Of a stretch of 64,000 bases of DNA, positions 12,676 to 25,727 are shown one piece after another. The notes below the pieces were generated by a model. That model was given only the letters and a program-made list of their open reading frames with translations, had not been told where the DNA came from and ran no database searches. The stretch's first letter is position 1. Every line of letters starts with the position of its first letter. The stretch is from Norana najaformis (Eukaryota > Annelida > Clitellata > Crassiclitellata > Hormogastridae). Made by a program: the position numbers and the translations under genes. The DNA lies in the NCBI GenBank assembly GCA_964023275.1, contig OZ029927.1, forward strand, positions 12,503,226 to 12,567,225, in the 5' to 3' direction.

Positions 12676-13030
12676 CGAAGAAGAAATAAGAAGGAATCAG
12701 GTGAAGAACAATAAGGAGGAATTGGTAATGGTGTTCTTGATGATGATTATGATGATAATAATTTTGTTGATGATGATGGAACTATTGTTTGCTTTGGTGT
12801 TGGTGTTCGTGGTGTTGGTGCAGTGGCGTTCAAAGTGAAGAATGATGACGAAGTCGACGACGATGACGATGATGATAAGTAAAAAATGGAAATCGAGATG
12901 AAAGAGGAAGAAGTGAAAGGAGGAAAGAGGTGACTAGGTGAAGGAGATGCCGCAGAAGAGGATGATGAAGAATAAGGAAGTGGTGGAACAGGACGAAAAT
13001 ATAGGAAAGCATATTTTATCATTTTAATGT
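12676..13030. repeat. GAT/GAA-rich low-complexity 3' region of R1
   Basis: Immediately after the R1 tail stop the + strand becomes a degenerate GAT, GAA and GTG triplet tract. It is either R1 3' UTR or, if the 13664 exon is used, intron. Frames across it are repeat artefacts. Confidence 0.6.
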
Positions 13031-13544
13031 ATAATCATAATAAAATTCCGTCAGGCTCATTTGGTCTTCAACTCCCTCCCAGCTTCTTGTCAATCTGCCG
13101 AAGTTCTATCATAAATCGGACTATTTGAGGGATACATTTCACTGGGCTCCTGTCAAGGAGAGAATAAAGTAGGACGAGCCTCTTTGGTCGCCATAGCCCC
13201 GGCATTCAATGCGGAACTCTGTGTTTCAGTCTCGAATCAACCGGATAGGCGATTGTTGAGCTCTGCTGTTCATAGAAATATGCAGGTACTGCCCTTCTGC
13301 GCATCAACTCAAACCAACCGTGTTTGTCCTGTCAGGAACCCTTTCTTTGGAAATATTATGTATACTTTATTTCAGTCTTCCGCTCTTCCGCTACCCATCC
13401 GTACTGTTGCATTTTACTCTGCTCAGCAAATATTTTCATCCTCCCTTGAAACGCACTTATATCAGTCATAATATGATCAGAAATGGGTGCAGCGCTTTTG
13501 TAAGAGTTGAAGTGGCACTGTATTATTTGTCTTGATACATCTGT

Positions 13545-13640
13545 TCATACCTACATACATATATTCATACATACATACGTACATACACATATACCTACAT
13601 TCATACATGCATTCAAAGATACATACATACATATATACAA
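13545..13640. repeat. (ACAT)n microsatellite
   Basis: Interrupted ACAT/ATAC tetranucleotide repeat just upstream of the pyrimidine tract at 13650-13663. Confidence 0.9.
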
Positions 13641-13663
13641 CTATATTGTTATCTTTTTTTCAG

Positions 13664-13689
13664 GTCCCCAGAGAATTCATTACCAATGA
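13664..13689 (+). other. Possible alternative terminal exon of R1
   Basis: A strong acceptor (long T tract ending TTTTTTTTCAG) precedes 13664. If the tail exon were spliced from a donor at 12604/12605 (AATAATG|GTATTA, phase 1), the frame here reads PQRIHYQ and stops at 13687-13689. Frame fit and a good acceptor are seen; use is inferred. AATAAA-type signals follow near 14347 and 14474. Confidence 0.35.
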
Positions 13690-16600
13690 GAATCCAACTG
13701 ATTCGATGAGGAAGAGGAAAAAATTCCATTCCGACGACAATAACAAAGAGGAAGAGGCTGACAGATAACAAGGAATCTTTGTAATGTTTGAGTTTTAACT
13801 TAAATTGAGTTTTGCTCGATTTCATTTTAAGACGCTGCTTTTAGCTCTGATTCTTCAAACATTTTCATTTTGTGAATTTGATCTCTTGCCCTTAAAGATT
13901 TCAACAATATGAATATTCAGTGAATATTATCTTAGTGACTGTCTTAGTCCCTTATCTTCTTTCGATATTCACCCTTGAGAGATTGAAAGCGACATATCCT
14001 TTAATTAATGAATTACTTTAACACATAAGTTTAAGATGTAGCATAAAATCTACCGAATAATTTGCAATATTTAGGCGAAATAACTTCATGTGCATAAGAT
14101 GCGTTGTTATGCTAAGATTATATAAAATCAGCATGTTAACTTCAAGCAATGTGACTATTAAGATGCTTACGACTGCGTCTAGTATTAATAATTTCTGCAT
14201 TTATTAAGCGCCACTATCTACTGAATTAGCGTCAATCAATGGCGCTAAGCAACTATGAGCGAAGTACTTGCTGAAGGTCCCTACCCTAGTTACGGGAATG
14301 AGTATGCGTCTGTCGGGAATAATATATAATAATATTATGTTGGATGTAAATAAAACTTATGTCAAAATGGAGAGATAGCGTGACTTTTCTGGTTCTTTTG
14401 TAGTTTTTTTTAGGTTTTTCTATAGTTTTTCTTAATTTTAGTTTTGTTTATGTTGTCTTTTCGCTTTTTGTGCAATAAAGATATATAGAATTTAAAATGT
14501 TTTTAAAGATGGTTAAGGTAATAAGTTGTTTAAGGTTAAGGACAATCAGCGAATAGAACTATTTCCCATCTTTTACCATGTAATCATTTGAGTACCAAGG
14601 GTTATTGCTTGCGACAATATTAAAGTTATTATTTATAGCATATAGCTCATTATACAAAATGATTAAATCTATATATGAATGTATGTTTGTAAATATGTTT
14701 GTAGCAAAATAGTTAACGTATCGCCTCTCAAATGCCTATCAAAAGAGCTTCACGCATGACTGGTTCAAATGAGTGCGCTTTAAGGTAGCTTGAAAATAGA
14801 TGCTAAACAGAATCAAATGCAACAGTACGTAAAAAGAATGGAAGACTGCATTTAGGTAGTATGCCTTGCGTGAGCTTCAATACATGTTATCCAGTATAAG
14901 TCGACATCCATCCCTATTCTTTCGTTTCCTCTATAGAATCCTTCACCTTCCCAATTGCATCAGAACCTTTACAAACATTTAATGAACTTTTATTGTCTTT
15001 TACTGTATTAAACTTTGGCAAATGCCCGAATGTGCAGAAAACATAGCCACTATATGTGGATTACGCCTTTGTCCAATAGTTTAAGATGGCATGCCAGACC
15101 ACGTGAGTCCGTAACACTTTACGGAAGCACTTTATCCGAGACAAATACTAAACAAATAGTAGTTCCAGCTAAAAGTGACACTTTTTAAAGACTAATGTTG
15201 TTACAGGCGTAAAATGATTCATCAATTACAATACCTTACCTCCGGTGTAATTTTGTGAGTTTACGTTAGATTAAAGAGCATTTTTGCTTTTACACTGCTG
15301 GGTAGGTGGAACTTTTTATAATAACTATTTGGAAAGGTGGATGTTAGAAGAGTCGCTAGTTGACGCCACTATCGGATGTACCCTCCAGTTAGAGTATGAA
15401 CATTTTAGAGGTGTCATGTTGGTATAGCAGTTCGGTTAACATTGTAATGTTGTAGCAAGTAGAACTTGAATAAATTAAGTATTATCAAAGCCTCGTCTGT
15501 ACTGCTGTCTCTGTGACTGCTGGTGCAACGATGCAACAAAGCCTATATATAAGATATTTAACACTAAAGATAACATAACAAAATAAAGGTCTTAAGTGGT
15601 TGAGAAGAGATCTAATCTGTGTTTGAGCCACTAGAATATGTGCGTACTAGTATGATATCAACATAATACAAAGCCCTTAATTTACTCACAAACTCAGCGG
15701 CATGTCATACGCAGCCAACTCACAATCCAAAGCATAATTTGCAAGACAGGTCAACGTTGGGATAAAATAGGACCATGGGTGGATAAGAAAGATTTAATCA
15801 CGTCAAATAAATTCCGCGAGACTTTCTAATTAGCTCGATAACTACCAATATGTTTTCAAAATGATATGCGTAAACATAATCTAGATCAATATGCTGTAAT
15901 CTGTCCATTGTGTGAGTTTAACCAAGCGTGCTACGTTTGTTGTGCCCAGTAGATTATTAATGGTCAAAAGGCATATTCTGGATGCCAGCAAATAGCAATA
16001 ACTGCTTTCAGTGCTCGGACCAAGATCTCAGAATTTAGTTCCTGAAAGTGTATGTTCGGCTACCCCCGCCATTTGTCTGGCATTTTGATTGCAGGTTAAA
16101 GCCTAACAAGTTTCAACGCACTGACCTCCTTTCTGAGTCTTTAAGCGTTCTAATTTACTAATCACTTATTCGACCTAATTATGGATCAACATTAATCAAC
16201 TACCGATTGAAAGTAGAGTAACAGCGCTATAGAAGTCTTTAGATTATAAAACAAGTCTTTTCTTCTCACCCTTTAGTTACATGCATATAGACATATATAA
16301 CGTCTTTTATGAAACTTCTCAATGTGTCTCTTAAGAACCTTGATATGAATCACAAATGAAAATTTATAACCAGAAGCCTTTTATCAGTCGCTTGTCTTGT
16401 CTTTGTGTAATTCGTTATGATGTATCATAAAGGTCTTTGAAGCCGCTCATAAACAATTTGTAGGCCTAGATAACTCTCTTACGGCTGGCTGATCACGAGC
16501 AGAAATTCACATCAGGATTGGTCTTAAATGTCTTAAAAGCCAGTCGTGCAACCCTTAACGCTCTCAAAAGGTTTTCTAGTATAAGGTTTGTGCTTGGGTT

Positions 16601-16827
16601 TCATCATGAAGATCGCATCAAGCAATAATGACATTTTGATGACAATATGTTTACAGACGTGTCAATCATGCGTATATAGGCCTACTGGACTGAGATATAC
16701 ACCTTTAATGCTGTGTCAGTCATATAATTTAAACAGGAACTTTCGAATTAATATTAAGGAACAGAAACGCTTGGAATGCTAAAATAGCGCATCTAGAAAA
16801 TAGCCTTCTCATTTGAGGCGTTTTCAG
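13690..16827. other. Intergenic R1-R2 spacer
   Basis: AT-rich. Polyadenylation-type AATAAA near 14347 and 14474. One SINE end at 14196-14310. No exon with homology to the receptors and no known domain was seen in the rest. Confidence 0.5.
14196..14310 (-). mobile_element. tRNA-derived SINE, 3' part
   Basis: Minus-strand copy of the SINE body and tail: TCTGCATTTATTAAGCGCCAC is the complement of the family end, followed by the complement of the AGCGCCAT...GATGC body and the GGACCTT...AGTACTT segment. The tRNA head is not visible. Confidence 0.7.
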
Positions 16828-16880
16828 TGCTTAATCAAACATTGTACATTTATTATCATGTGACTGTTCATTCACTCAGA

Positions 16881-19800
16881 ATGAATTTTGCGACCCTGTG
16901 TTGCTTTCTTGTCCTGTGTGTAACCCATGTTTTTCAGGTGAGTTCACAGGTGTTCTTTTAGATTAGAGTCGGGCCGGTTTTCTGTCTTTAGTATACTTCA
17001 AGAATTACCCTTGAGATAATTGAATGAGATCAGATAATTCAAATCAGTAAACAAATGTTACCTTAAACAATTCATGGTATAATTAGAGTCTCAGCTTGCA
17101 TGATTTTAATCATTACCCTTTTTAAACAGACTATTTCTGAAAATTTACCCATTTGCAAAGTCACGTATGGTGGCAGGGTAAAGCGGCCATCTGCCTGTCA
17201 ACAGTTAATCCCTGCTGCGTAGTTTTTCTAAGTTGTCGCAAATCTGGTATCACACATACACACATTTTGCTACCCAAAAGTGTTTAACGCCTTTTATTAG
17301 ATATAAAAGAGCGGAGAACAATACTGAAACATGTTTATTACTTATTCAGGAGTGTTAAAAAATATACGTTCTTTATGGCAATAACAATATCAATAGCAAA
17401 GAAAGATTAGAGGAGAAAGCTGCATATTTCGATGGAGCGTCGCAGGAAATTTTGCAAATTACACTATCAAAATGCTGTCAACCGGAAGTCCTACAACTTT
17501 GGGTCCAAACACTAACTACACGTTCTACAACAGTATTGGTGTGATCACACTTTTCATATGGAATATACAGACGTCAAATGCTGGAAATTACTCCTTATCA
17601 ATCAACAAAGGAACCTCGACTGAAGTGAACTCCGCTGCCTTACTTTTTGTATTCGGTCAGTCTATGTTCAGTAACAAACTACAGCAATAATCATATTGAT
17701 TTCTCCACGCCTTTGTTTAAAATACTGCCACATACACATAATCAATTGCGCTTAACGTGGCGTTAATCTAAGTATTAGACTACTTTCAGTGATATGCAAA
17801 GATAAATGAGATATTGACTTTCAAAATTTAATATAGTTTTTTCTGATCTTCTTAGCTGATTTTCCTGAAACAATCTCAAATATTTGCTTTGATTTAACCT
17901 AATTTTAACTTGCCGTATCTAATCGAATCATATATTATCTAATCTTTTATGTAAAAAGTCAATTTTTTATACGTGAAAGTTTATAATTTGACAACATTAG
18001 ATTCTTGTGTAAATACTAACCAACATTAATTGATCTAATTGAACAGATAAAAGATTTGCAAAGTAACGTTCTAACATTATTTTCAGTCATTCCTAACGCT
18101 CACGCAATTCTGGCTGTTGGACGGAATCCAGGTTTCGAAGGTGAAAAAATCGAATTAAATTGTTCAGCCACTTCTTATTCGTTACCGGCAGCTTATCGAC
18201 CAAGAATGTACTATTTCTGGTCTAATTACCGATATGGCGATCTCCGAAACATTTCCAGTGGACCTGCAGTGCTGCAAAATGCGACGTTCTTCCTAGATGC
18301 AGTATTAAGAATTATGGAAAAACTCTTGTTATTGCTCCAGTTTAGTATAAAGATGTCAGCTTCTATTGCTCAATCCAAGAAGAAGGATCGCCTTACAAAA
18401 CTGGCTACTACAATTCTTTCAATTTTCAAGTCTATAGTGAGTGTCAATGTTTTGTAATAGAAGTGATAGGCTAAAATACTAAGAGATTTCCAATGCTGAT
18501 AAATAGCCTTCAGAGTCATGATTCTCGTCGAGTGGATTGAGACATATGTATTTGTATACATGCTATTTATACAGCCTAACAAACGTTTTAAATAGGGCTA
18601 TCTAACAGTTCTGAAAAGGTGCGATTTAAAATGAGTTGAAATGTTTTTTCAGCTGTATCTTTCGGAAAAGTACTATTTTAAGATGAGTATTGTTCGGTTG
18701 GCTTCTAATACACATACTGGTAGGGGAACGCGGAACTGTCAAGTCTAATCTAATCTAAGACTTATATAGCGCCGTTGTCATAATGCCCAAGCATCAGTCG
18801 ATAGTCGCTTCAAGTCAAAATTTCAGTCAAAATCATGAACCGCTGGAGAAGTCAGGTCTTATTCCAATAGGTTAGAGAAACCAGAAGCCAGGCTACGATG
18901 GGTAAGTAAGTTGGAAGAGATGTGTCTTAAGTTTAGGTCTGAATGACATAAAGGAATTGGCATAACGAAGAGAATTGGGCAGTGAATTCCAAAACTTTGG
19001 CCCAGCAATCGAGAAGACCCGGTATTCTAACACTGTTCGGATATAGGGCACAGCAAGAGTCAGTATCCCTGGATCGAGTGCAATGAATACAGTGTTAGCG
19101 GTGAGCTTGGAATGTAGATAGGTCAGCTGATATAAATGTAGTACCTTGTGAACTATAGGACATATTTTAAATGAATTCTTTGTTCAACGGGCAGCCAGTG
19201 CAATGAATGTAATATTGGTTTAATATACTATAATATTAAGGGCTTTTGTTATGACTCTGGCGAGAGAGTTTTCAGCAATTTGTAGATTGTGCGGATCATC
19301 CTTACTAATAGCAATAAGAAGTGAGTTACAGTAGTCAAGTCTGTTCGAAAAAATGCATTAACTAGTTGGATTAAGATAGTCTCTACGGACGGGCAGCTGA
19401 AAGGCAATGATCATCAGTGGCTGGTTAGAGACAGAAAATAGATCTCAAACAAAAAAAATTATCAAAACTTTCTAACAACATGAACAGAAATTCCCTCTAA
19501 CATAGTTCATTGTAAATCCAGGTTAAATAAAGTGCCACTCCTCTCCAAGAAACGAGTACAGTGTTTGTCAATAACCCAGAGAAGGTTGAAACAGGTCGAA
19601 TGCTGCCACTTAAACTAAACGAGATGAAGTTGTGATACGGCTAAAAACATTTGCAGCTTATTACAAGTCGCGCCTTTTTATCCATGGTAGACAGCTACGT
19701 TAGATGTCTAGCTAAAAACAGAACACTCTTAAAAAGAGCTAATACAAACGGTCTAAGTATCTAAATGTTGAGAATCATGCATAAATACACAAACGCCAAT

Positions 19801-22134
19801 TTTATATAAACATATGTAACTATACCGATGGTTATAATTGGAATAGTGTTAAGGCTATTTGTTTGTGAGCATGGTAGGTAGAATTTACGTCAGTTTTGCA
19901 CCTATTATTAGTTACCACGCTAAACCATTCAGTCGAAGAGTTATTCAGTCTTTCCATTCGTCTATACTCACACAAACAGAATGTATTGCAATATCTTGAC
20001 AATGATTTTGACCTGGCCAAATTCACGCAATTTGTAACACGGAAAATTCTCAGAACCCTCGATTGGACTAGACATGTTAATCTCGTTAATCTATTAATGT
20101 TCAGTTGTTCACGTAACAATTAAATTAATTATGTCATAGCTAATAAAAATATGCGTCTCAGTCTGTCATTTTGTTCTCAACTTAAGACTTGCCTTTCTTA
20201 AATTGCTCATCCCCCATAGGCTGCCTCTCTGTCTTAGCGGACTGGTCTTTTGGATGCTCACCTGATTGCGGCTTGGATTTGTTACGCCAATGGTTGATGC
20301 CTTATGCAGTAAATGCCGGTGTCTTAGAAGTTACTACTGTCTATTATAAATTGTACCACTGTGAACAGTATAGACTATAGACGATTTCCTTGATTTCTAG
20401 AATTTTCTGGCCTGCATTATTTTTTATCAACTTTCAGTTTTCCTTTGACGTTACATTAATGTTTTCTAGTGTATTTGGGACATCAGTATCGTGAATTTTA
20501 CAATCATAGTATTGTGTTCTATTTTCAGGCTTTCCGGTTTCTGTGTTTGTTTCGCTTAAAAAAGCATTTATTTATGTTTTAGGTAAACCTTACTCATATT
20601 ACTTTAATCCAACGAGCAGAAAATTCAATGCAGCGCTTTCTTCTCGTGTATATTTTCACTTCAGTTACTTGGCCAATCCTCCATTAATATCATATACCAA
20701 TTGGAGCTTCGTAAATGCTTCAGGAAGTACAACGGAATTTGTGGGGTCAGATCCTTTGATCAATGATCAATTTCATCTTTCATTTACACTTGACTCAGTG
20801 AACATGTATGGAAATTACTCCGTCACCTTAAACAACAGTAACGGATCAATAACAGAAACTTTCCAAGTTCTTCCTCCAGGTAAATCTAATCGAATCAAAT
20901 ATCCAAATTTGTACAACACCGTTATCGTAACGTCGAAGGCATCAATCGATGGTGGCTTCAAAGGAAAACTGTTTTCCGATTATTATGTTCCTTTGAATAG
21001 AAGCAGTCAAAATCAATGTGGCCCAAAAGATCTGGATCAGCTTGAACATATCTGTTTCAAATTTTTCTTACTAAGCGCATGAGAATAAACTAGTTTTTGT
21101 AGGTGCTGACAAATTCCAATAAGGCTTAGGCTCTGGCTAATGTATATGTTGTTAAAGTTAGAGAAAACTACTGCGCATGACTGCCAAATTGTGCTCTTAG
21201 CATTAATTTAGTCGCAGATTACTGCCTCATTACCAGCCATTAACCTAGCGATTTCAGAGGGAAGATACCAGTGTAGTTCACCTTTGATCTGTATTTAAAT
21301 TTTTTCCATCTAATCTCGATCCGATTGAGTATCATAAGCGGACTGCGAGTGAAGCTCGAAATAATTCACTCATCAAGTTTCTTACTTTAAGTGAATTAAC
21401 CCAAAAGATTTCAATGACGATGCTGAACATTGTGAAACTTACATCTAAAAGTCATCAACATTCTCGTCTTGTGCGTTAATGCTGCACTAAATATCCGTTG
21501 ACTTCTATATACTATATTTCAATATTTACAGGACCTCCTGAAAGTCCGTCGAATTTCAGTGTACAATACATGACACACAGTATCGTCTCGCTTCAGTGGC
21601 GCTGCATGTGGGATAACGGCTACCGACAAACAGTCTTCGTACGACTAGTGGATGTTACAAACGACGAGGAAGTAGAAACTCAAATTAAAGATCTGTACAA
21701 GAACTGTAATAATTCCCGATTTAGCGCACTGTTTCAAAGAAAGATTCAACCAGAGACAGACTACGAGGCTAGCACCTGGTCAGTCAACAAACTTGGTTCC
21801 AGTAATGTCGTCAAATTAGCCGTCAGAACTACAAAAAACATATTTAGAATTTCTGTTGCAAGTATATTAATCGTGGAAAGTCAGGCTACAATCAGTTTCA
21901 GTATAGCAGATTCTACTAAAGCTATAATACTGCTAAAGGTAGCTTGTTGTGTTGAGTTAACGATTCAATGCAGTAATAAAACGTACTTTATGACCAACAC
22001 AGACAACCAAATTGTATATGATATTTTACCAACTGGAAATGAATATATCTTCGACTTCACGGTGTATGATAGTGACGACTACACCTACAAGTATACTTTG
22101 GCGATTGTGAAGGGCTTGCGAGTGTCAAGAAAGA
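16881..22134 (+). pseudogene. R2: frameshifted, 3'-incomplete copy of R1
   Basis: Exons aligned to R1: 16881-16937 signal peptide (MNFATLCCFLVLCVTHVFQ); about 17397-17655 Ig-a; 18087-18436 Ig-b; 20583-20879 Ig-c; 21532-22134 FN3-like. The Ig-b exon is 350 nt against 351 in R1 because one G is missing at 18281 (AAAATGCGACG against AAAATGGCGACG). The frame then leaves the exon shifted and meets TAA early in Ig-c. The signal exon is also one base short (57 against 58 nt), but the Ig-a block can start in phase 0 at CAAAGAAAG, so that change may be compensated. Intron sequences still align to R1 (for example 8150 with 19420), so the duplication is recent. No transmembrane or tail exon was found before R3. 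A sequencing error at 18281 would make it a 3'-incomplete gene instead. Confidence 0.75.
18744..19395 (-). mobile_element. LINE-B, 5'-truncated copy inside R2 intron
   Basis: The minus strand contains SNRLDYCNSLLIAISKDD followed by LQIAENSLARVITKALNII, the typical C-terminal end of a CR1/L2-type reverse transcriptase ORF. It ends in GCATTATGACAACGGCGCTATATAAGTC with a TTAGA-repeat tail at 18744-18765. The corresponding R1 intron (about 8095-8150) lacks it, so it inserted after the R1/R2 duplication. Confidence 0.8.
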
Positions 22135-22156
22135 GTGAGTATACTGCAATAAAACC

Positions 22157-22157
22157 A

Positions 22158-22202
<45 letters not shown>

Positions 22203-22376
22203 TACTACTACTTCTATTACTATTACTACTACTACTACTATTATTTTTATTGTTCTTGTTGTTGTTTCTGTTGTTTCTGTTGCTGGCGTTGTTGTTGCTA
22301 TAATAATAATAATAATAATTATTATTATTATTAATGATGATGATAATAATAATAATTATTATTATTATAATATTCA
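22157..22376. repeat. (TAT/TTG/AAT)n compound microsatellite
   Basis: Begins 23 bases after the R2 FN3-like donor. TAT, TAC, TTG and AAT triplets give poly-Tyr and poly-Asn frames that are not protein. Confidence 0.95.
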
Positions 22377-22849
22377 TTAGTCTTTACAATTTTACATCCG
22401 GTTCAAATTGTTTGGCAGCCCTATCCATTTTCTCACCCACCCCTTCTTTTCTTTCGTCTGCCCTTCCAGTTTCATCATAATCCTTTACAAACATTCAATG
22501 AACTTCTACCTTTTAATAAATCCTGGCGAATGCCCAACGAATTCAGTCGCTGTAGTAAGATGGTCCACTTTTCTCAAAAGGTCTTGATGGTCGTGCCAGA
22601 GAGCAAACGTTTTAAATCCGTGTTTGGCTCAAGCTGTTTCGAGGCCAAGGTTTCAAGTGATAAAAATTTAAGACCTTAATTGCACAAATCACGCTGTGTA
22701 ATGCACAATGAGGCTGAAGATATAAGCAATTGAATTAGTTCCTTTTACACTATTGCAGCAGACTATGTGCGCAGCGGTTATTAAGAGACTAAGTATGAGA
22801 CTATTGTGATGGGTTTGGTTCATAGTTGAGTTGGTTAGTACTAGAGAAC

Positions 22850-22945
22850 TTGCTTAGGGTTGGTTCGTGGATGTGCTCATTAGGCTCTAACCCGCAATCG
22901 CTGGATAACAAGGCAAGCGTACTACCGATTGGACCAACTTATTCT
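22850..22945 (-). mobile_element. tRNA-like SINE head (minus strand)
   Basis: The minus strand reads GGTAGTACGCTTGCCTTG (box-A-like), then GCGGGTTAGAGCC (box-B-like) about 30 bases later, which is tRNA-like spacing. No intact tRNA fold or CCA context, so SINE rather than tRNA gene. Confidence 0.45.
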
Positions 22946-23079
22946 ACACTATGTAATATAACATGACATTAATAGAGCGCCTTCTTTAGTTGAAAGACTC
23001 TTATGAGTTCAATTCATTTGCACGGTCAGGAAATAGAAGTGGATAGGAACATTATGCTACAATAGCTTCTTTGTCTTTC

Positions 23080-23208
23080 TATGACTCTTTTCCGTAAGCG
23101 CTTGGACCATTTTATTCGATCGTTGTTTCCTGTTGTCAGGTCGAGGGTGCGATTGATGAATTTCTGCTGCAGTGGCGCTATATGAATTTGCGATTACAAT
23201 TACAAACG
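23080..23208 (+). mobile_element. LINE-A 3' end fragment
   Basis: AAGCGCTTGGACC..., TTGTCAGGTCGAGG, then CAGTGGCGCTATATGAAT and ATTACAATTACA tail. Matches 48480-48589. Confidence 0.8.
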
Positions 23209-23264
23209 TACATTTAGAACACCTTATTAGAATTTTGCTTAGATGCCTTTAGTTCTGTTTTTAT

Positions 23265-23430
23265 TGGGTGGATAGTGGTTAGCATGCTGAACTATCAATC
23301 TAGAGGTCGCTAGTTGAAATCCTCCCCGCGGCTGAATGATAAGATTTTCTTCAACTGAGTACATCGACTGTACACCATCATTGGTGGGGATGATCAGAAA
23401 TGGTCACAGGCCCCCATATGCTAAAACTAA
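23265..23430 (+). mobile_element. tRNA-like SINE
   Basis: AGTGGTTAGCATGCTGAA resembles box A and GCTAGTTGAAATCCTCC, 25-35 bases later, resembles box B. The body after it (TCAACTGAGTACATCGACTG) ends near 23430. A different family from the 34135 SINE. Confidence 0.4.
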
Positions 23431-23470
23431 GAAAGTGAATTATCTAACACTACATAAATTATGGTGTATA

Positions 23471-23555
23471 TCCTCCTCCTCCTCCTCCTTCTCCTCCTCG
23501 TACTCATCCTCGTTCTCCTGCTCCTCCTTCTTTTCCTCCTTCTCTTCCTTCTATC
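23471..23555. repeat. (TCC)n microsatellite
   Basis: TCC/TTC triplet tract. Confidence 0.9.
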
Positions 23556-23865
23556 TTCCTGGTAGCCACCAACGAGATCTCTCCCCACAGAGACAACGCC
23601 CATACCAAATAAAGCATTAGCCAGGGGAGGATCCTATAGTAGAGAACTACGAGGCTACATAGGAACCGTCGCAGAATGATACGTACTCAACAATGCAGAA
23701 CTAATCATCAGCTACAGCTGAAGTCAATACTAAATTTTCTATTTTTAGAAGAACCCACACTTTTGTATTTATACCTCATTATATGAAGCCTCAAGCTGCC
23801 GTCTTTGATGTGCATCGGTGGTGATATATAATAAAGTATATAATTAATGTATTATTATTTATTCT

Positions 23866-23960
23866 GCATTTATTAGGCGCCACTATCTAATGACTTAGCA
23901 TCAATCGATGGCTCCTAGCAGTTGTGGGTTAAGGACTTGCTCAAGGTCCCTACACCGCAT
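23866..23960 (-). mobile_element. tRNA-derived SINE, 3' part
   Basis: The complement of the family tail and body is visible: TGCATTTATTAGGCGCCACTA, then ATCAATCGATGG and GGACTTGCTCAAGGTCC. Confidence 0.75.
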
Positions 23961-24082
23961 ATGCATGTATGTATGCATGTATGCTTGTATATATGTATGC
24001 ATGTATGTATGTGGGTATGTATGTGTGCGTGTGTATGTATGTGTATTTGTATGTATGCATGCATGCATGTATGTCTGTTTAA
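23958..24082. repeat. (ATGT)n microsatellite
   Basis: ATGT/GTAT tetranucleotide run with interruptions. Confidence 0.95.
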
Positions 24083-25459
24083 TCGCGCCGTTATCACGCT
24101 ACCACATTCACAGCTGCATGTTGACATGCTACAAACTTATTGACCTAACATGTTGAAATAGATAGAGGGCTGGGTGTCAATTACTGTGAAATTTAGGGAA
24201 GTTTTGACTCGAGGTGCTAATTCCGGCATCTCGTTTCAGGAAGAGACCAGACAGACAACGTAAGCAACACGAATCGGTTCAAAGCAAATGACTCGTTCAG
24301 TTAAAATCTGACACTTATACTGCCACTGCATTGATGCACGAGTTTCAGAGTAATATTTGCATTAACTTTATTATATATAATTTTAGCTGTTGATTACTGC
24401 AATGCAGTAAATATAAATATGTTTAATATAGGTCAACTGAGATAAAACTAGAAGAGAGGGTGTCCATGTTGCAGTCAGTTTTGTGACTTAGCCGAAATGA
24501 AAACTTTGAAATAATTTTATAATTCATCTGTGCGTTTTCTCGAGTTAACGATTCTGTAAGTTATGGCTCATTTTTGGTCTATCTTCAAAAAATGTTAATT
24601 TACTGTGCATGCATTTTGAATCCCACTAAAGCTAACGCACATGACACGTGACCCTCATTTGGTGGAAATCAAATTTTCTCAGTCTATATACAAAATAATG
24701 ACAGGTAGCTGTTTCGCCAGAGAACAGGGAAAAAGACTTTCTGTCTCCAGGTAGGGCCTTCATAGACTGAAAATTATCCTTTTATTCTTAATGTTTCTTT
24801 TATATATCTGAGGTGATCGATGAGGGTTCTTAAATTGTGATTTATAAATGCCCTGATATGTACTGACGTTAAATATTTGTTTCGACGAGCTGGACATTTC
24901 TATAGCGCATTTTGAATATCTTATCTACTGTATTTGAGCAGTGGGTGGTTATTTCAGTAAATTTTTATTGCGGGTTGTACTGCTGAGTAATTACCTGACC
25001 TTTACACGAGTCTCATGTTTTGTTCCTCGTTAATACGACAGGCACATATCTCTATCATCCTGTCAAGGCTCAACTGTTCTGGTTGTTTCCATAATGTCGG
25101 GTAGACTGGGCGCAGCATCCTGGTTAGCTGTGGCAAATAATTGTACCACTTGCGAATGTAATGGAATTGTCGATGTACAGTTTTGTACACTAGAGACCTG
25201 ACTGAGCTATAGAGATAAGTTCGTGCATGTTAAGGATTCCGTTTCAAAATAATGATTAGAATAAGGATGTTTACTGTTGCGTAAGATCCTGGAAGCAGTG
25301 TGCAGTTGTTAGCGTCAGTTGGAACGGCTGACACATCTGCACAGCTGGGCTTCATGTAGCGCCTTTGGTTTTTTCAACCTCTCTCGTAAAAATGGAGACG
25401 GGGAACTCGTTTGCCCAGAACTGGGCAGTGAATTACGAGCTTTGGAATGACGCACTTGA

Positions 25460-25562
25460 ATCGACCATCGACTCAAGTGCCTTATCGACTGATGCCTCGT
25501 GCATTATGATAACGGCGTTTTAGAAATCATTAGATTAAATTAGATTAGGTTAGATTAGATTA
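25460..25562 (+). mobile_element. LINE-B 3' tail
   Basis: GTGCATTATGATAACGGCGT, then TTAGAAATCATTAGATTAAA and repeats of TTAGA/GATTA. Same end as the minus-strand copy at 18744. Confidence 0.65.
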
Positions 25563-25727
25563 GAAGGTTTTCTTTAAGAGGCTTTTGCAGACCAAAATAC
25601 CCCACTCGGTTGACATTTTATGCCAATTCATAATCCTTGGTTCGCATTGCCGTGAGGATGGAGAATGTCTGTCTGTGGAAGTAAAAGAGGCACTCCTATC
25701 CAAGATGCTTATTATTTTTTATAATTT

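Noticed and set aside
15360..15540. Solo LTR end
   Set aside because: An AATAAATT and CTGCTG-type end looks LTR-like, but no second copy or terminal inverted dinucleotide was seen in the window.
22057..22377. Poly-Tyr, poly-Asn and poly-Ile frames
   Set aside because: Triplet microsatellite read in several frames on both strands.
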